From NCBI GenBank assembly GCA_022385755.1, contig MU278355.1, positions 996,974-1,060,973 of the forward strand: DNA of 64,000 nucleotides, given 5' to 3'. This stretch comes from Trametopsis cervina. Lineage: Eukaryota; Basidiomycota; Agaricomycetes; Polyporales; Irpicaceae. Positions 47,100 through 59,294 of this stretch are shown here, piece after piece. A model generated the notes under the pieces. It ran no database searches, was not told where the DNA came from, and saw only the letters and a list, made by a program, of their open reading frames with translations. Both the position numbers and the translations under genes were made by a program. Within the stretch, counting starts at the first letter, position 1; the number at the start of each line of letters is the position of its first letter.

Positions 47100-47634
47100 G
47101 AATTGATGGTGCACGTCCAACCTCGAGAGGCAGATTAAACGAGGGCCGCATATGCATTTGTACACACGGAAGCCCTAGTTCAGATGCATGAGAGGCCAGG
47201 CTGCGGCCCCAGTTGTAGTTCTGCACGCAAGAATTTCGCTATCTGCTAGATGAACATGGACATGCCAAAATGTAACGCAATGACAAAGCACTATCATATA
47301 TGATGTCACGACCGTTCAGTATGGCACAAAGTCAGAAGAGCCGGCGTCCCAATCTGCGGCCCACGAAAGTTGCGTGGAGTGCGAATTTGATATGGCATCC
47401 ACAAACCTAAGACCCACTCATTGACGCTGTCTTCACGTTGACGAACTTTAATTCGCACCCACCGACTATCCCGAATGCACTCATGACAGTTCGACACAAC
47501 GCTTAATCTAGCGTAGCTCAAAGGTCGTGCCTTCAGGCGAGACGAGTACTTCTAGCCCCTTATTCACTTTCATGATTGCAATACTCTCACAGAACCAAGC
47601 TAAATTACAGTTTCTTATCATAACAGAATATACC
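47100..47634. other. Intergenic, nothing recognised
   Basis: This is the 3' side of the flavohemoglobin gene. No coding sequence is supported. Confidence 0.45.
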
Positions 47635-49138
47635 TCAAACCCTGACCACGTCAAAAGACTCCACAATAATATGCTCAGGATTGACACCCCTGGCACTGAC
47701 AAGATGTGAGCGCATGTTGTTCATAAACGCCTCAGGGCCACACAGATAGTACAGCGCGTCGCTGTGCTCGAGGCGCAGCACATCGTCCGACACCTTCGCG
47801 AGGTCCATGCGGCCCTCGAAGTCAAAATCCACGCACGACGTCGCGTCGTCCGTGATGGAGTAGAACGTTGTCGTCTTGACCTGGTCGGGATACGCACGGG
47901 CGACGGAGGCGATGTGCTCCTTGAATACGTGCTCTTTGATCGAGTGTGTTGCGTGCACCCAGCTAACTAGGCGAGGCGCAGGCCGGGAGGCTGACTCCCA
48001 TGAATCGACGGACGATATCGACAGTTCTGGGGGAGGGGGCGTAGCGGCGGTGTCCTGTATGATCGTGTTCAGCATGGCCACGAAGGGCGTTGCGCCGACA
48101 CCGGCAGAGATGAGTACGACCGGTGAGGTGCCGTCCTCGAGAATGAAATTGCCAAAGGGATGTGCGACCTCGACCGTGTCGCCCTCTTGCACCGTGTCGT
48201 GGAGGAGGTTGGAGATATAGCCCGGACGCCCCGCGTCTTTCGTGTCCACCTCGTGGGAGCCGGGCTTTGTGGCGTTGACGCCCTGGTCTCTCTTCACCGA
48301 GATGCGCAGCTGATTCCCCGCGGGCACATCAGAGAGGGAGTATCTAAGCGCGATAAACGCGTATTTAGCGACTGTGGGTATGTGGGAAAGCACAAGCGAC
48401 GTACTGCCTGGCTTGGCGTGTACCAAGCTCTGGGACGATCTTCTGGACCGAGATGTATTGGCCCGCCCGATACCCATGGACTTTAAGGTCCTCCTTCGGC
48501 GTCAGGTAAAAGCTCGTGACGAGCTCGGTCTCCTTGACGCGCTTCGCCACCGTGAAGTCCTTGTAGCCCGTCCAGCCCGCCTTCGCATACAGCTCCGTCT
48601 CGCGGTTCATGAACATCCACGCGAGCTGCCAGTACGCGGCATTCCACGCCTCGCGCATCTCCCCTGCGAAGTAGTCCTTCCCGAACGTTGCCTCCATCGA
48701 GCCCATGAAGTACTTCCACACGACGATGTACTGCCACGGCTGAATGTTTAATGAGACGTGGCGCTGCGCGACCCGTTCGGCGAGCGGCGCGAGCACTTCG
48801 ATGTTGTGGATGTTTTCTGCGTAGTACACTGTGCCGATGCCCAGTGCGACTGCTTGGTGACCATTCTGCAAATAAAACCAGACAGTCAGCAGGGGGAGAT
48901 TTGCCAGAACAATGGGGGTACGTACGTCTTGTTTGCCCTGGCTGAGGTAGTTCTTGAAGTCGGGATAACCTTTGAGCATCGTCGAATGCAGGTAGTGGGC
49001 GTACTCGACCTGACGCTTGGCGATCACGGTCGCGGACGACTTCACCTGCTTTCGCAGTCGCTCCTCTAGTGGGTAGGGGTTTGGCGGGATGAAGTTCTCT
49101 TCATAGTAATCGGGCACGTAGAAGTCGCGAACTGGCAT
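47635..49138 (-). CDS. Flavohemoglobin (nitric oxide dioxygenase)
   Basis: Three exons: 49138-48926, 48865-48424 and 48371-47635 (1392 nt, 463 residues). The enzyme turns nitric oxide plus O2 into nitrate using NAD(P)H, FAD and heme. The globin domain carries the B10-type Tyr (HYLHSTML) and E7-type Gln (SQGKQ) region and the proximal His in VAQRHVSLNIQPWQY. The reductase domain has the FAD motif RYSLSD (RxYS), the NAD(P)-binding GVGATPFVAML, and YYLCGPEAFMNNM near the end. The protein is about 50 residues longer than bacterial Hmp. An N-terminal extension of about 25-30 residues before the first globin helix (starting MPVRDFYVPDYYEENF) accounts for part of this, and an insert of polar residues in the reductase part for the rest. 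Confidence 0.92.
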
Positions 49139-50229
49139 GGCGAACGATGTACAGCAGGATGTATGAGGGTGGTTATAAAAGCTGGGCTCAAATCACAGAG
49201 GAGAGGGGTGCTCCCTTTGGGGGATGCAATATTCCAGCTTGTTTATCAAGAGAACGAGATTTTGTACGCTCTAAAAGCTCTCGCACCATCATAGCCTGAC
49301 AAACTTGAGGAAATGGCACTTCTGTCCATATGTCGGGACGCTACGCTGCGGGGTGGAAATCCATGTGACAAATCATACTTATGACGGTTGCATCAAGAAA
49401 ACTAGGCTTCGTGTTCCCTTCGCGAAGCTGCATCGTCTCCACTAGACGAGCAACATATCGAGTGAGACGGTAACTCACAATCTATAACTGCAGCGAAGTG
49501 CATCATTGTCGCGTTCCGAGAGACCTTTCGTCACAAGACAACAAGCCAGCATCCAGTCGACCGCTACGCAGGTGCCAGTTGTCTAAGCTCAAAAGAGTTC
49601 CATGCCGCCAGCGCTCTGCTGATATAGGTTATTGGTAGCAGAAGCGCAGTACACCGTGGGACTAGAGCCTGTGACGTTGCGATAGTAGCAGGAAGAGGTC
49701 AGATTCTGGCTTGCTAAGGACCGGGGTGGGAATTCAGAGCTCACCGGTACGTGGATTATGCGCATCAGATCGGCCTGTTCTAGTGGTGTGAGAGAAATGG
49801 GCTTCTCCGCGGGGTCAGGAGGTCGTCCCAGGGGTTGAGAGACGACGTGACAAAGCGCGGAACAGAGCCCACAATTTCATGCCGTGTAGAACTACGATGC
49901 GCGGCTGGACGTTGTGCCATTGATCGTAAAGACGTAGCTTGTGAAATTAGTATAACTGAGCGAGGCACTGGAAGAATTAGCGCAATAAGCGCATCCATAG
50001 CGGCTGACCACCAGCTCGTCATATGAAAACACAGCATCATGACTGTATATGTCAGGTGTGGGGTACCAGGCTGCTAGATGATCAAGAGCGCATGCGCCGC
50101 TATGAACGCAATCAGCAGATCTGGAGAGAACTCATAGTGCTGGATTGCCACTCCATTCAGGAGAGCAAGTATCATTGCATCTGCCATCTTCTCGGACCGA
50201 CGTTGCTGCGTCCTGGGCTGTCGGCGTGA
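49139..50229. other. Intergenic, no supported gene
   Basis: This is the promoter side of flavohemoglobin followed by unassigned sequence. A minus-strand frame at 49780-50040 may belong to the outer edge of the repeat array that follows. Confidence 0.35.
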
Positions 50230-52000
50230 TCAGCGCGCATCCAACTCGACGATGTTGTCCGACCTACGAGATGGCGAGATGACGTCCACCGATAGCAGAA
50301 CTTTTGAGGTCGCGGGGTGCGACGTTGTGTCAAGATAGTGATGAAAGTACGGGGTTTCCCGCTTGGCGTAGATGATTAATCATGGATTGTCTGACTTGAA
50401 GATGTCTTGTGATCTTGTTGCTCATGACTTAGAGCATAAACGTCTGGCCTGTCCATGTGTCTTAGAGGCCAAGGGAATGCCCATGACTTCGTCCGACAAT
50501 GAGGTTTCGCGCATCTGAGCAGCTGCTTCGTACTGCGCATTCAGTCAGTTAGCCAGACGGCGATTGACAAGCTAGATACAACTCACAAGCGCATCCCACC
50601 AGCACGGTCAGCGATCAATATGCACGCGCTCCGCTCCCCGATAGGTACCGGCTGACCATCGTACATCCTCTTAGTCCCCGTGCGAAAGTCACAGAACTTT
50701 GAAGTTGTGCGGTGCGAAGATAAGGCCAAGATAGTGGCGGTGGCGGGCGCACGAAATGTGCAATTGGTCGAACACAAATCGCTCAGCGGGAGCGATTAAT
50801 TGTAGACCGTCCAATTGAAAGACGAGCTGTGCTCTTGCTGAACTTCTAGTTACGCCACCGAGACTTTGAGCTGACACATTAGTTTGATTTCTCCTCGACG
50901 GCTCGCTCACGTGTTCGAGAGGCCCAAGGAATATGCATGACTTCGTTCATGCACAAGGTTTGGCGCATCTGACTAATCGCGTGCCACTATTGTAGGAGGG
51001 AAAGCCTACAGTACGCATCCGGTCAGCAAGACGACAATTCACTTGATGAGCGGAGTGTAACTTACCAGTAGCAGCTGTGCCGAGCCACCCACTGTGCACC
51101 CGTCGTTCTTTGATAGCTGGAGAAGCTGACTGCCATACAACCATTCAGTTCCGACGATCACAGAACCATGTCATATGCTCGGCGCGACACGGATGGATTG
51201 TGCTTTTGATGCCCACATAGATGAGCTTCTTGTCAAGAAAACAAGGCAGCTGATTCACCAGTCCAACATCTTCACGACGGCTCGTCGAAGTGCCCGAGAG
51301 GGCTAGGGAATGAATATGCATGATTTCGTCCACAAAGGACGGTCCACACATCTGACCAGTTGCTCGGTGGTGTTACAGAGAGACCTGCATTGCGCATCCA
51401 GTCAGCTCGACGACGATCTGCTCAATGAGCTCAATACAACTCACAAGCACTGCCCGAGCCGAGTACCGGCATGCGTGAGGACCAGGAAGCTCCGGGCTTA
51501 CTCATCGGTTCCAAACTGTCTAAACAACCTCTTGTTTGAGAGTACAGTATCATTCAGAGCTAGCCCACAAACAGTATCTCATGAATGTAAGCAGGTTTCC
51601 TGCGTCAAAGGATATACGCGTCCAGTCAACGACACGGCGACGCGTTTGCCAAACTGAATCCAACTCACAAGCACTGCCCGAGCCGGATACCGGTATGCGA
51701 AACGACCGGGATGCACATTCGATGCTCTTTGAGGGCAACACCAACTGGCTGCCATATAATTCAGCGCGTATAGTTCGCTCGGCGTGAATCGTCCAATCGC
51801 AAGATAGCTTGGACTCTTGTCGTTCTCGCCAGTTTCAAATCCTCTCGACGACTCGTTCGTGTGTTCAAAAAAGCGCAGAAAGTTTGCAAAGCTTCTACAA
51901 GGACTACAGTAGTACTGTGACTCGCCCATTCAGCGAGACGGTGACACGTTTACGAAACTGAATACAACTCACAATCAACAACCGCCTCAACAACCGCCTC
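50230..52000. repeat. Diverged tandem repeat array, about five units
   Basis: A block ending in AATACAACTCACAAGC-type sequence recurs near 50540-50590, 51013-51065, 51391-51450, 51615-51680 and 51915-51975. A second block (CGACGGCTCGTC... with GCATGACTTCGTC) recurs near 50450, 50893, 51270 and, weakly, 51850. Units are about 225-480 bp apart. Read on the minus strand, the first block looks like an intron: it starts GTGAGTTG or GTAAGTTA and ends in CAG or TAG. So the repeats may be duplicated exon-intron pieces of a former minus-strand gene. Confidence 0.6.
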
Positions 52001-52643
52001 AGAAACCCCAAAACAATATCTGCACACACTCCAGTGGCCGCCGTCGTACACTGTTAGTCACGGTCGCGGTCGAAGTCGCGAACCAAGAAGCGGCGACCGC
52101 ATTCGGCGTCAGAGCCCAAACACGCGCCCACGCTGTTTGTCGTTATTTTCCTTGCTCCGTTTGTTGAACTTCAAATTCAGAGCTTCAGCTTCGCAGCATA
52201 GACGAGTACGACACGGACGGTGACTCACGGCAGCTCTCTTTGGGATGTTTGTTAGGGCGTTAGAATAAGGAACTCTTTGACACTGCCAGAAGAGTAAAGT
52301 AGCGCAATTGTTGGAACAAAAATCCAACCCACTCCTACTCCAACTCATCAGACAGCAAGCCAGCAATAGACTAAAACGATGTAGATTACTTCAATGAAGG
52401 TGATATATCAAAAGCCACACGAACAGGGACACATGCAGCTCTCGACAGGGGGTATCAACCGGCACGACCACAGAAAGGACAGGATAGCTCACGTAACACA
52501 CACAAGCCAGACGGTTGCACACACAAAGAGCGAATAGCGTAGTAACAGTGTCTTCCGAAAGTTCAATGTCCGACTCGTCCAAGCCCCCGAACGAACAGAA
52601 TCAAGAAAAGGATCACAATGTCATCGGCGAGCCGACGATTTTT
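52001..52643. other. Intergenic, nothing recognised
   Basis: This is the 3' side of the CPL1-like gene. A short direct repeat (caaccgcctca) occurs at about 51989-52012. Confidence 0.4.
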
Positions 52644-53762
52644 CTAGACGGTCCAGAAGTCCGCCAATACCTCGAGGACAGCCCCGGTGGAGGACTTGGG
52701 CACGCAAGTCGCGCGTGCGGCGTCGACTTCCCAGCCATCTTCGCAGGTCTGAACAATGCACCGGCCGGACACGCACGAGACATCGCCAGCATGGTCGATG
52801 GCAGTGCAGTCTACTCCTGTCGCCGCGGTGGGCAAGATGGTGGGCAGGAGGAAGGGGTTGGGGATAACACATCCACCGCCTGTGCAAAGCAAACACAAAC
52901 GTCAACAACAATCATCAGCATAGTGCCACAACGTACAGCTCTCGAGGTTCTTCTGGGTATTGATGCACTCATACGCGTACTTCGTGGAGCCGTATACACC
53001 GCAGACCTCCTCGTGACTCCTGCATGAAGACTGCGCGTCCGCGTGGAGGGTCTGACGACGTGCGTGAGGCTGAGGGACAGCTGAGTTGCACACCTGTCGC
53101 ACAAGATATATTAGCCCAGGTTATACTCGAGCAAAACCGGCGGCATACCCCGGTAGGAGTCTTGACGCATTGACCGTTGCAAAGAGTGTAGGGAGGCTCG
53201 CACTCGCACTTGTCGCCGACCTTCACGAACGGAGGCTTGCAGTCAAAGTTGCAAGGGTCGCTTGAGCAAGCAGGGATGGAGTGCTCGGGGAACGTGCACT
53301 GCTTCTTGGTCGGTGCAGTGTTGATCTACATATCAAAGCGTATGAGATTTGGTCCGCGGAGTAAGGAGAGGTACGTACCAGGAGTTCGACGACAGCATTG
53401 ATAAGAGGAGCGCCGAAGTCGTTGATCAGCGCGTCGAGTTGTGCGCTGAGGCCAAGCTTGAGCGGCAGGGCCGAAAGACACAAGCAAAGCTTGAGGCCAA
53501 GGATGTCCTTGAGCGGGATGCCGAGGAGCTCGCTCTGGCCGAGGAGGGCGTCCGTGTCGATGTTGGCACACACGTCAAGGAGCGGCTCACGCGTCTGCAG
53601 GTAGTGGAACTGACGGGCAGCGACCACCTCGGTCATACGCCTTGAGAGCTCGGCGTCCGAGGGGCGCACGGTCCTCGTCGCGCGCGAGTAGTCGCGGTTT
53701 GGCCGAGCGAAGACAGCGGAGGTGGCGGCCAAAAGAGTCATGAGAGCGGCGGAGACACGCAT
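52644..53762 (-). CDS. Secreted cysteine-rich protein with C-terminal CPL1-like domain
   Basis: Four exons: 53762-53379, 53325-53149, 53093-52937 and 52879-52644 (954 nt, 317 residues). A signal peptide (MRVSAALMTLLAATSAVFA) leads to a mostly helical region (about 20-128). Next is an EGF-like cysteine-rich segment (CSSDPCNFDCKPPF, CECEPPYTLCNGQCV). The C-terminal ~120 residues are the CPL1-like domain of basidiomycetes, with YAYECINTQKNLESCGGC, TGVDCTAIDHAGDVSC and SGRCIVQTCEDGWEV. It is named after a secreted Cryptococcus protein. In mushrooms the family is widespread and its role is not settled. Long plus-strand frames here are shadows. Confidence 0.88.
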
Positions 53763-56700
53763 CTTTTATTCCTGCTAGGACGACGGGGGGAACTGGACGG
53801 GGGCGGGTCGACGAAGACGGGAATGGGGAGCAAATGTTGGATGCGACGGGGTGTCTTATACGCGCGCGGCGGAAGGGTGTGGCGCCCGACGCGGCATGTT
53901 TGGTGATGTTTTACGGACAATTTTCTGGTGTTCTTGGTGGAGTTCTAGACGATGGACGTGCCATAGTACGAAGAAGCGTCGGAGTGACACTGAATCCACG
54001 TCAAGACTTGCCGGATATAGGGTGCTTCCTTCCGCATTTGGCGCGTCGGTGCCTTGCTTCTGTGCTTCTACTGCGCCTGCACTGAACGCCCGACGCCCGC
54101 TCCGAGTGGGCACATCGTCGGTCTCCAGGGCGGCCGGTCTTCGCAGAGGGGCTAGGCACAAGCATCGGACGCCACTTGCTAAGGACACGGGGGTGGCGGT
54201 GAGCGAGGGGGAAGACAGCAGACGACGAGAGGGGATGCCGACGCACAGAGACTGCGGCGGCCGCGTAAGATGAAAAGACGTCGGCTTCGGCCAATTTCGC
54301 TAACGGCCGACATGAACACCTTCCTCGCCTCGTCCAGAAAACCCACCCTGGCGAACGGCGTCTTGCACAGGCGCGGCTGATGAGCGCAGGACATTCGAGG
54401 CCAGCTGGGAGAATTGGAGGCTTGGATGGGGAAAGACGCGTTCGCACACGTAAAGGTAGCTGTCGTCGCTGCCGAAGTACGCTCGACGCGTTACGGGGAG
54501 TCGGGGAAAGCGGTGCACGAACGGGTCGACGTGCGAAGGCCGTGTGTGGCGCCGACGTTCGGTGAGCGTACCTGCTCGCGTGCCTGCGCGTTGTAGACGC
54601 GTTTTCACCGAGGGCGGACGAACGTGTTCGAGTCGAACCTGCAGAACGCGAGCTGAGTCCGCGCTAATCGGTTCGTCGATGTTGGTCTTGACATGATCCC
54701 GAGTTTCGAGGCGAATACCCCACCCACGTCGTGTCCGCATCGGCCAAAGCGATCCCATTCGTAGCCTCCCTTAGCTCGATTCTCCATCTTCGTTATCAAA
54801 GATATGTCGGATACATGCCTGATGTCCCACATGTCAGATACAGTATTTAGCATTTCGCGCCTTCCAGATACCAGAAACGCATCTGGCGTGGCACGATGAG
54901 GTTATAAGAACGTAATAACCCTTTGACAGGACGAACAGTCTCACAGAAACACATTCCAACCCTGAGACACACTCCTATCGGCCGCGTAAGCCCGCGTGTA
55001 CGCTGATGGTGTACTGCGGCGATAATTCCAGCTCGAAGAAGCCGATCACTGCGCTTGTGTACCAGTCTAGGCCTCGCGCGGGGGAGAGGACGTGGCACGG
55101 CAATTACGGGCTTCGTGAAACATCTTCGAGCTCTCGTACGACGACTGCGGGTAACCATTACGAGACATTCCGAGGCGTTGCTTTGTGAGGGAGATGGGCG
55201 CGCCGTGCTCGGCCCAGTCTACGAAAAAGAACTGGGGAAAGTTAGAAAAGAAGGGGACAAAGTGGGCTCGTGTGCCCTGTACACTCACCTGTTCGTCATC
55301 ACATTGGTGATATATTAAAGGAACTCCTACTGTACGGGAGTGAGAACATGCATGCACAAAGTTTGTCTGGTCGTCGCGGTCGTCGAGATTGTTGTCAGAG
55401 TCAAAGTCGCGACAAAGCGGCATCAACGCCTCGCGCGCAACGCAGATTCACCTGAGATTACCTCAGGCGCCGACATCTGCGCGCATGCGCACTTACTGTA
55501 CCATGCTTCGACTATTGATGTTTTCATCACACAAATCAATATCAAACATGAGCATGACATTGAGCAGAACATCCAACAAAAGGTAAACAACCCCACCCCA
55601 ACCCAGGTCTGATCTGCAGGCAGCAGAGCAACAGACTGCAGAGGAAACAACACGAAAGGGGGAGATACCAGCACCAGCTCAGGCCCAACAACTGTTGTCC
55701 CGCGAAATGCCTGCCATCTCCCCCTAAGGCATCACCCCTCCACAGCCATCCCTGCACGGCCTACAGACCATACACCCCACTTCTCATGTCCCCTCGCTTG
55801 TCCTCACCGGCCTATTCCTCCACCCCCTTATTCACACACCCGCAAATGCCAGACATACACCACTCCAGCCCCACAGATGCCCGCCACGCGCACAACACTG
55901 CACGGGCCACCCGTAGCAAACCTCCACTGTACCCGTAGGTCCCGTCCCGTACATCTCCTGAATACACGGTGTAGACGATCGGGACCCGGAGGTCCTTCGG
56001 CCCTGGCATTGCGAGCTTCGAGGCGATGCCGCACACCATAGCCCCAGTGTAGTGTGGGCGGTATGGGGTCTGTAGCACCAACAGGCTGGCCATGTGTGGA
56101 GGGACCAGCCCCGATCTGTGGTGCGTCGCGGCCGTCGAGGGTTCAGCCTTTGGGTATAACCTGCGCTGGATGGGTGGGTTAAGGCGGCAATGAGCAGCCT
56201 GTGCTAGTTCATTCTGTGAGAAATATACGTGCACGGTGTGAGCATAGATGTAAGGGGTGTGAGTGAGATGAAGCACAGACTGCCTGGTTGTGTCTATAAT
56301 GCCCAACCACCTGTGGTAGACTTGCGTTGGCGGTGTCGCGGCGGCGGTTCGTTGCGGTAGCGTGCACGCTTGAGTGCTCTTTGAGAGCTAGCCAACATTG
56401 CTCAGGCGAGCGAAGGGGTCGTATGTTCGTTTCTTTCGTGTTCGACGTCGCTAGCAGAGGAAGAGGTAGAGTAACTTGTGTCGCTGTAGCTATGGCTGGT
56501 GCTGATGCTGAGACGAGCCCTGCTCAGACGGTCTTATATACCTTTTCGCCCCCATCTCCCATGCGACGCGGCCGTGCACGAAGGGATAATGGAGGGGCCC
56601 ATGCGCCTTGTTACCCAAAGGGCCACAACAAGCGAGTGGCCCATCATATGGCCACTGGGCCAGTTTCTTTGTGACGCGCGCGGTGCGAGAACACTCGTGT

Positions 56701-57522
56701 GGCGGTGTCTGGGTAATCGTTCGTTTGGTCCTGCATCCCATTGTGCAGCTCTTCCCAAACACGTCAACGACACTGCACTGGTGGAGGATAAGGATCTTTC
56801 GCGCTTTGTATGTTGCAGAGATATCTCGTACCACAAGACCAATTCGGACGTGGAGCCTCTTCCAACTCCTACTCTTGCAAGTGGCCAAAAAGACAGACGT
56901 GTAGTCAAGGAATGTGATGCAGACACAACGACGCGACGCCATCCCGCGCCACACTGAGCGGGCGGACCTAGCGTCGTCGCACTCCATCACAACAATCGAC
57001 GACAAGCAGAATTCCAGCGGCCGGCAGCCAAGTTACACAAAGCTATCGAGTTCCTGAGGACTATGCGTGGGGGTGAAAGGACCGCGAGGAGGCCAAGGGA
57101 TGCAAGCCGTCCTTTGCAACGATGGGGTGAACGATGGTGTTCTTCACCACACCAGGGACAAAGCTTCGTTTGCGTCGTCGTTCGAGGGCCTCCGACATCT
57201 CTTCACGCGTTTTAGCGGTCGCGGACTGTATGCGATCTTTGTTCGATACTGGAAAAAGCGGCTTTGAAGTGATGCTCCTTGCATGGAGGACAACAGAGAG
57301 TTTGTGCGAGAGTTTAGGTCGTCGTCAACCGCGTTTGCTGGGGTGTCCATTTCGCAAGACATCTTCATCTCTAACGCATTCACGGCCGTTGCTTTCAGCT
57401 CTTCCTGAATTACTTGCGCAAGATAGTGGTGAGTACAGTAGAAAGATGCGAAGGCGACGAAAGCAACACCCCACGGACGCCTTGGTGTGCTGATGGCCTA
57501 CGTGTAAGGACAGTTGACATTG
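53763..57522. other. Long gene-poor stretch
   Basis: CpG-rich around 53.8-54.6 kb, with open frames on both strands that follow base composition. No domain, convincing splice chain or RNA gene was found. Two opposing 150-170-codon frames at 56.5-57.0 kb overlap each other and cannot both be real; neither has support. Confidence 0.4.
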
Positions 57523-57615
57523 TCCCTGGTAGTATATCGGTTAGTACACGCGCCTGTCATGACTCGGCAAAAATACACTTCGCGCGAAAGCGGGGTTCGA
57601 CTCCCCGCCAGGGAG
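57523..57615 (+). tRNA. tRNA-Asp (GTC) with a 21-nt intron
   Basis: The acceptor stem is TCCCTGG with CCAGGGA, followed by discriminator G. The D arm begins GTATATCGGTTAGTAC. The anticodon stem is CGCGC with GCGCG, and the loop reads CTGTCA then intron then C, giving anticodon GTC. The intron is 57560-57580, directly after the base 3' of the anticodon, which is the canonical position. The T arm is CGGGG-TTCGACT-CCCCG. A TTTTT terminator follows at once. Confidence 0.9.
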
Positions 57616-57883
57616 AATCCTTTTTGTTTGTGTTGACAGATCTGTAACTTGCTGTTTTCTACGGCACAGTAGGAATTGCAGGGCACGCTGAAACGCTCGC
57701 ATCTCATTCATAAGTCATATGCATAGACACCCTAATGAAAGAAAACTGTGCGCTCGTGTTCAAGACCAGTCTAGACCACTGCTATCACCCAATTCTACAA
57801 GAATATCTACAATCTATTCGACACAGCGACATATCCACCCAGAAAACCCACAAACACAGGGGACCGAAACATTCAAACATGGC

Positions 57884-59294
57884 TTACAATCGCGCCGAAA
57901 CCTCCGGCACCGCGAGTTGCCCAAGGATGCGCGAGATGATCTGCGTCACCTCGTCCGTCTTCTCTTGCACAACCTATAGCACATTGAGCACGGCACTCCC
58001 GGAGCAGACATGAAAGAAAGTAGGCTCGCCATATGCCCGACGTCCTCGACATGCGTCACGGACGCCCACACTCGCCCCTTCTTCTTGTCCACCATCGACT
58101 CTCGCACCATCGTCGGCCTGGCACGCGCGGACGCACAGTCAGACGGCTGAAATACAGACGCGATGGAAGGTGAGGGCACTTACATGAGGTCGAATTCTGT
58201 CCCGAGCACCATGTGGATCGGCACGCGCCCTTGTATAGCAGCTGCCGTCTCGAGCCCGTCCCATGTAATCTCGAGGTTGAGGAAGAACGCGTCTGCCTCC
58301 TGCATAGCGGGCGTCTTGCGGCGCACGACTACCTTGCCGCTTGCGTCTGTTGTCTCGTATAGCGCGTGGTCCTACAGCGAAAAGCGATGGATATGCGTAT
58401 TAGCGCACAATATAGCATGTGGTACACAGAATGAGTTGATGCGCACTACGTAAACCTGCACGATCCGCGGGTCCCAGCAGTCATACGGGTACTGGTTCAA
58501 CAAGCTCTTCAGCGCATGTTCGCGGCTCGCCCAGCCGTCGCGACGCATCTTGGCGCCTTTCGACACAAGCTCCGTGACGGGCTGGATCTCCTTGTGGTGG
58601 TCCCGCCACATCTCGGAGTCCATCATGGACGGGTCGATCAGGATCATGCCGCAGTAGGACATCGCGCCGTTGAGGTATTCGGTGGATAGGGAGCTGAGGG
58701 CGGTGTGAGCGAGGAAGAGAATATATAGAGAGGAAGGAACGTACATTGCGACTGTGCCTGAGGAGAATCCGAGCCCAACGAGACGGTGCCCATCTACTCG
58801 ACCAGACTTGATGAACCCCGCGATTGCTGCTGCCCACACTCTCAAGTCTGTGGCACCATAATTAACATTAACCTCGTCGCTACGAGTCATGCATGTTTCC
58901 GCACGTACCGACAACTTTCGTGTTATTATGCAGGATGTCGGCATTGAGTAGTGCACTGTCGCCGTGATGCTGCCAATCGAATGTCCACGCTTCACGAATA
59001 CGAGGATGGCGTTGAGAGTGAAGAGAGAAGAGCATCTCGAGGATGGGATCCCATTGCTCTTTATCTACATTCGACAGAGGTTAATCGAGAGCACACACAA
59101 GGACACCATAGGGGTCTCGGGCAGAAGATGAGAGACGTACGTTGTCCGAGCCCATGACAGCATATCAGCGTGAATCCGTCGGCATTCTCTCGTCCAGCGG
59201 AGGGCGATGTGTACCGCTTCGCGGCGATCTTGATATTCGGAGCATACCCCTCCAATTGCGGTGTGTTGAATACGAACGGCTCGATGTGCATCAT
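57884..59294 (-). CDS. Alpha/beta hydrolase (basidiomycete 'toxin biosynthesis Tri7-like' group)
   Basis: Seven exons: 59294-59141, 59064-58909, 58847-58745, 58693-58447, 58371-58184, 58117-58030 and 57973-57884 (1026 nt, 341 residues). The alpha/beta hydrolase fold shows an oxyanion-type FTLICCHGLGQHKEQWDP, a nucleophile elbow GLGFSSG (GxSxG), and a late EDVGHMV with the likely catalytic His. Homologs in mushrooms are often labelled 'toxin biosynthesis protein Tri7-like', but that label is by weak similarity only and no toxin role follows from the sequence. The last intron appears to start with GC (CATATG|GCGAGC), since no GT donor nearby keeps HMVVQEKTDEV in frame. A decayed 3' copy lies about 1 kb upstream on the same strand. 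Confidence 0.85.

Noticed and set aside
50230..52000. CRISPR-like or transposon terminal repeat interpretation of the array
   Set aside because: Units are long, uneven and diverged, with no short identical repeats, no inverted ends and no transposase frame.
53850..54760. Several 140-150-codon frames on both strands
   Set aside because: They follow the high GC content; they overlap each other and lack motifs and splice logic.
56490..57005. Opposing frames of 152 and 171 codons
   Set aside because: They occupy the same bases in antisense and neither has a domain or conserved start context.
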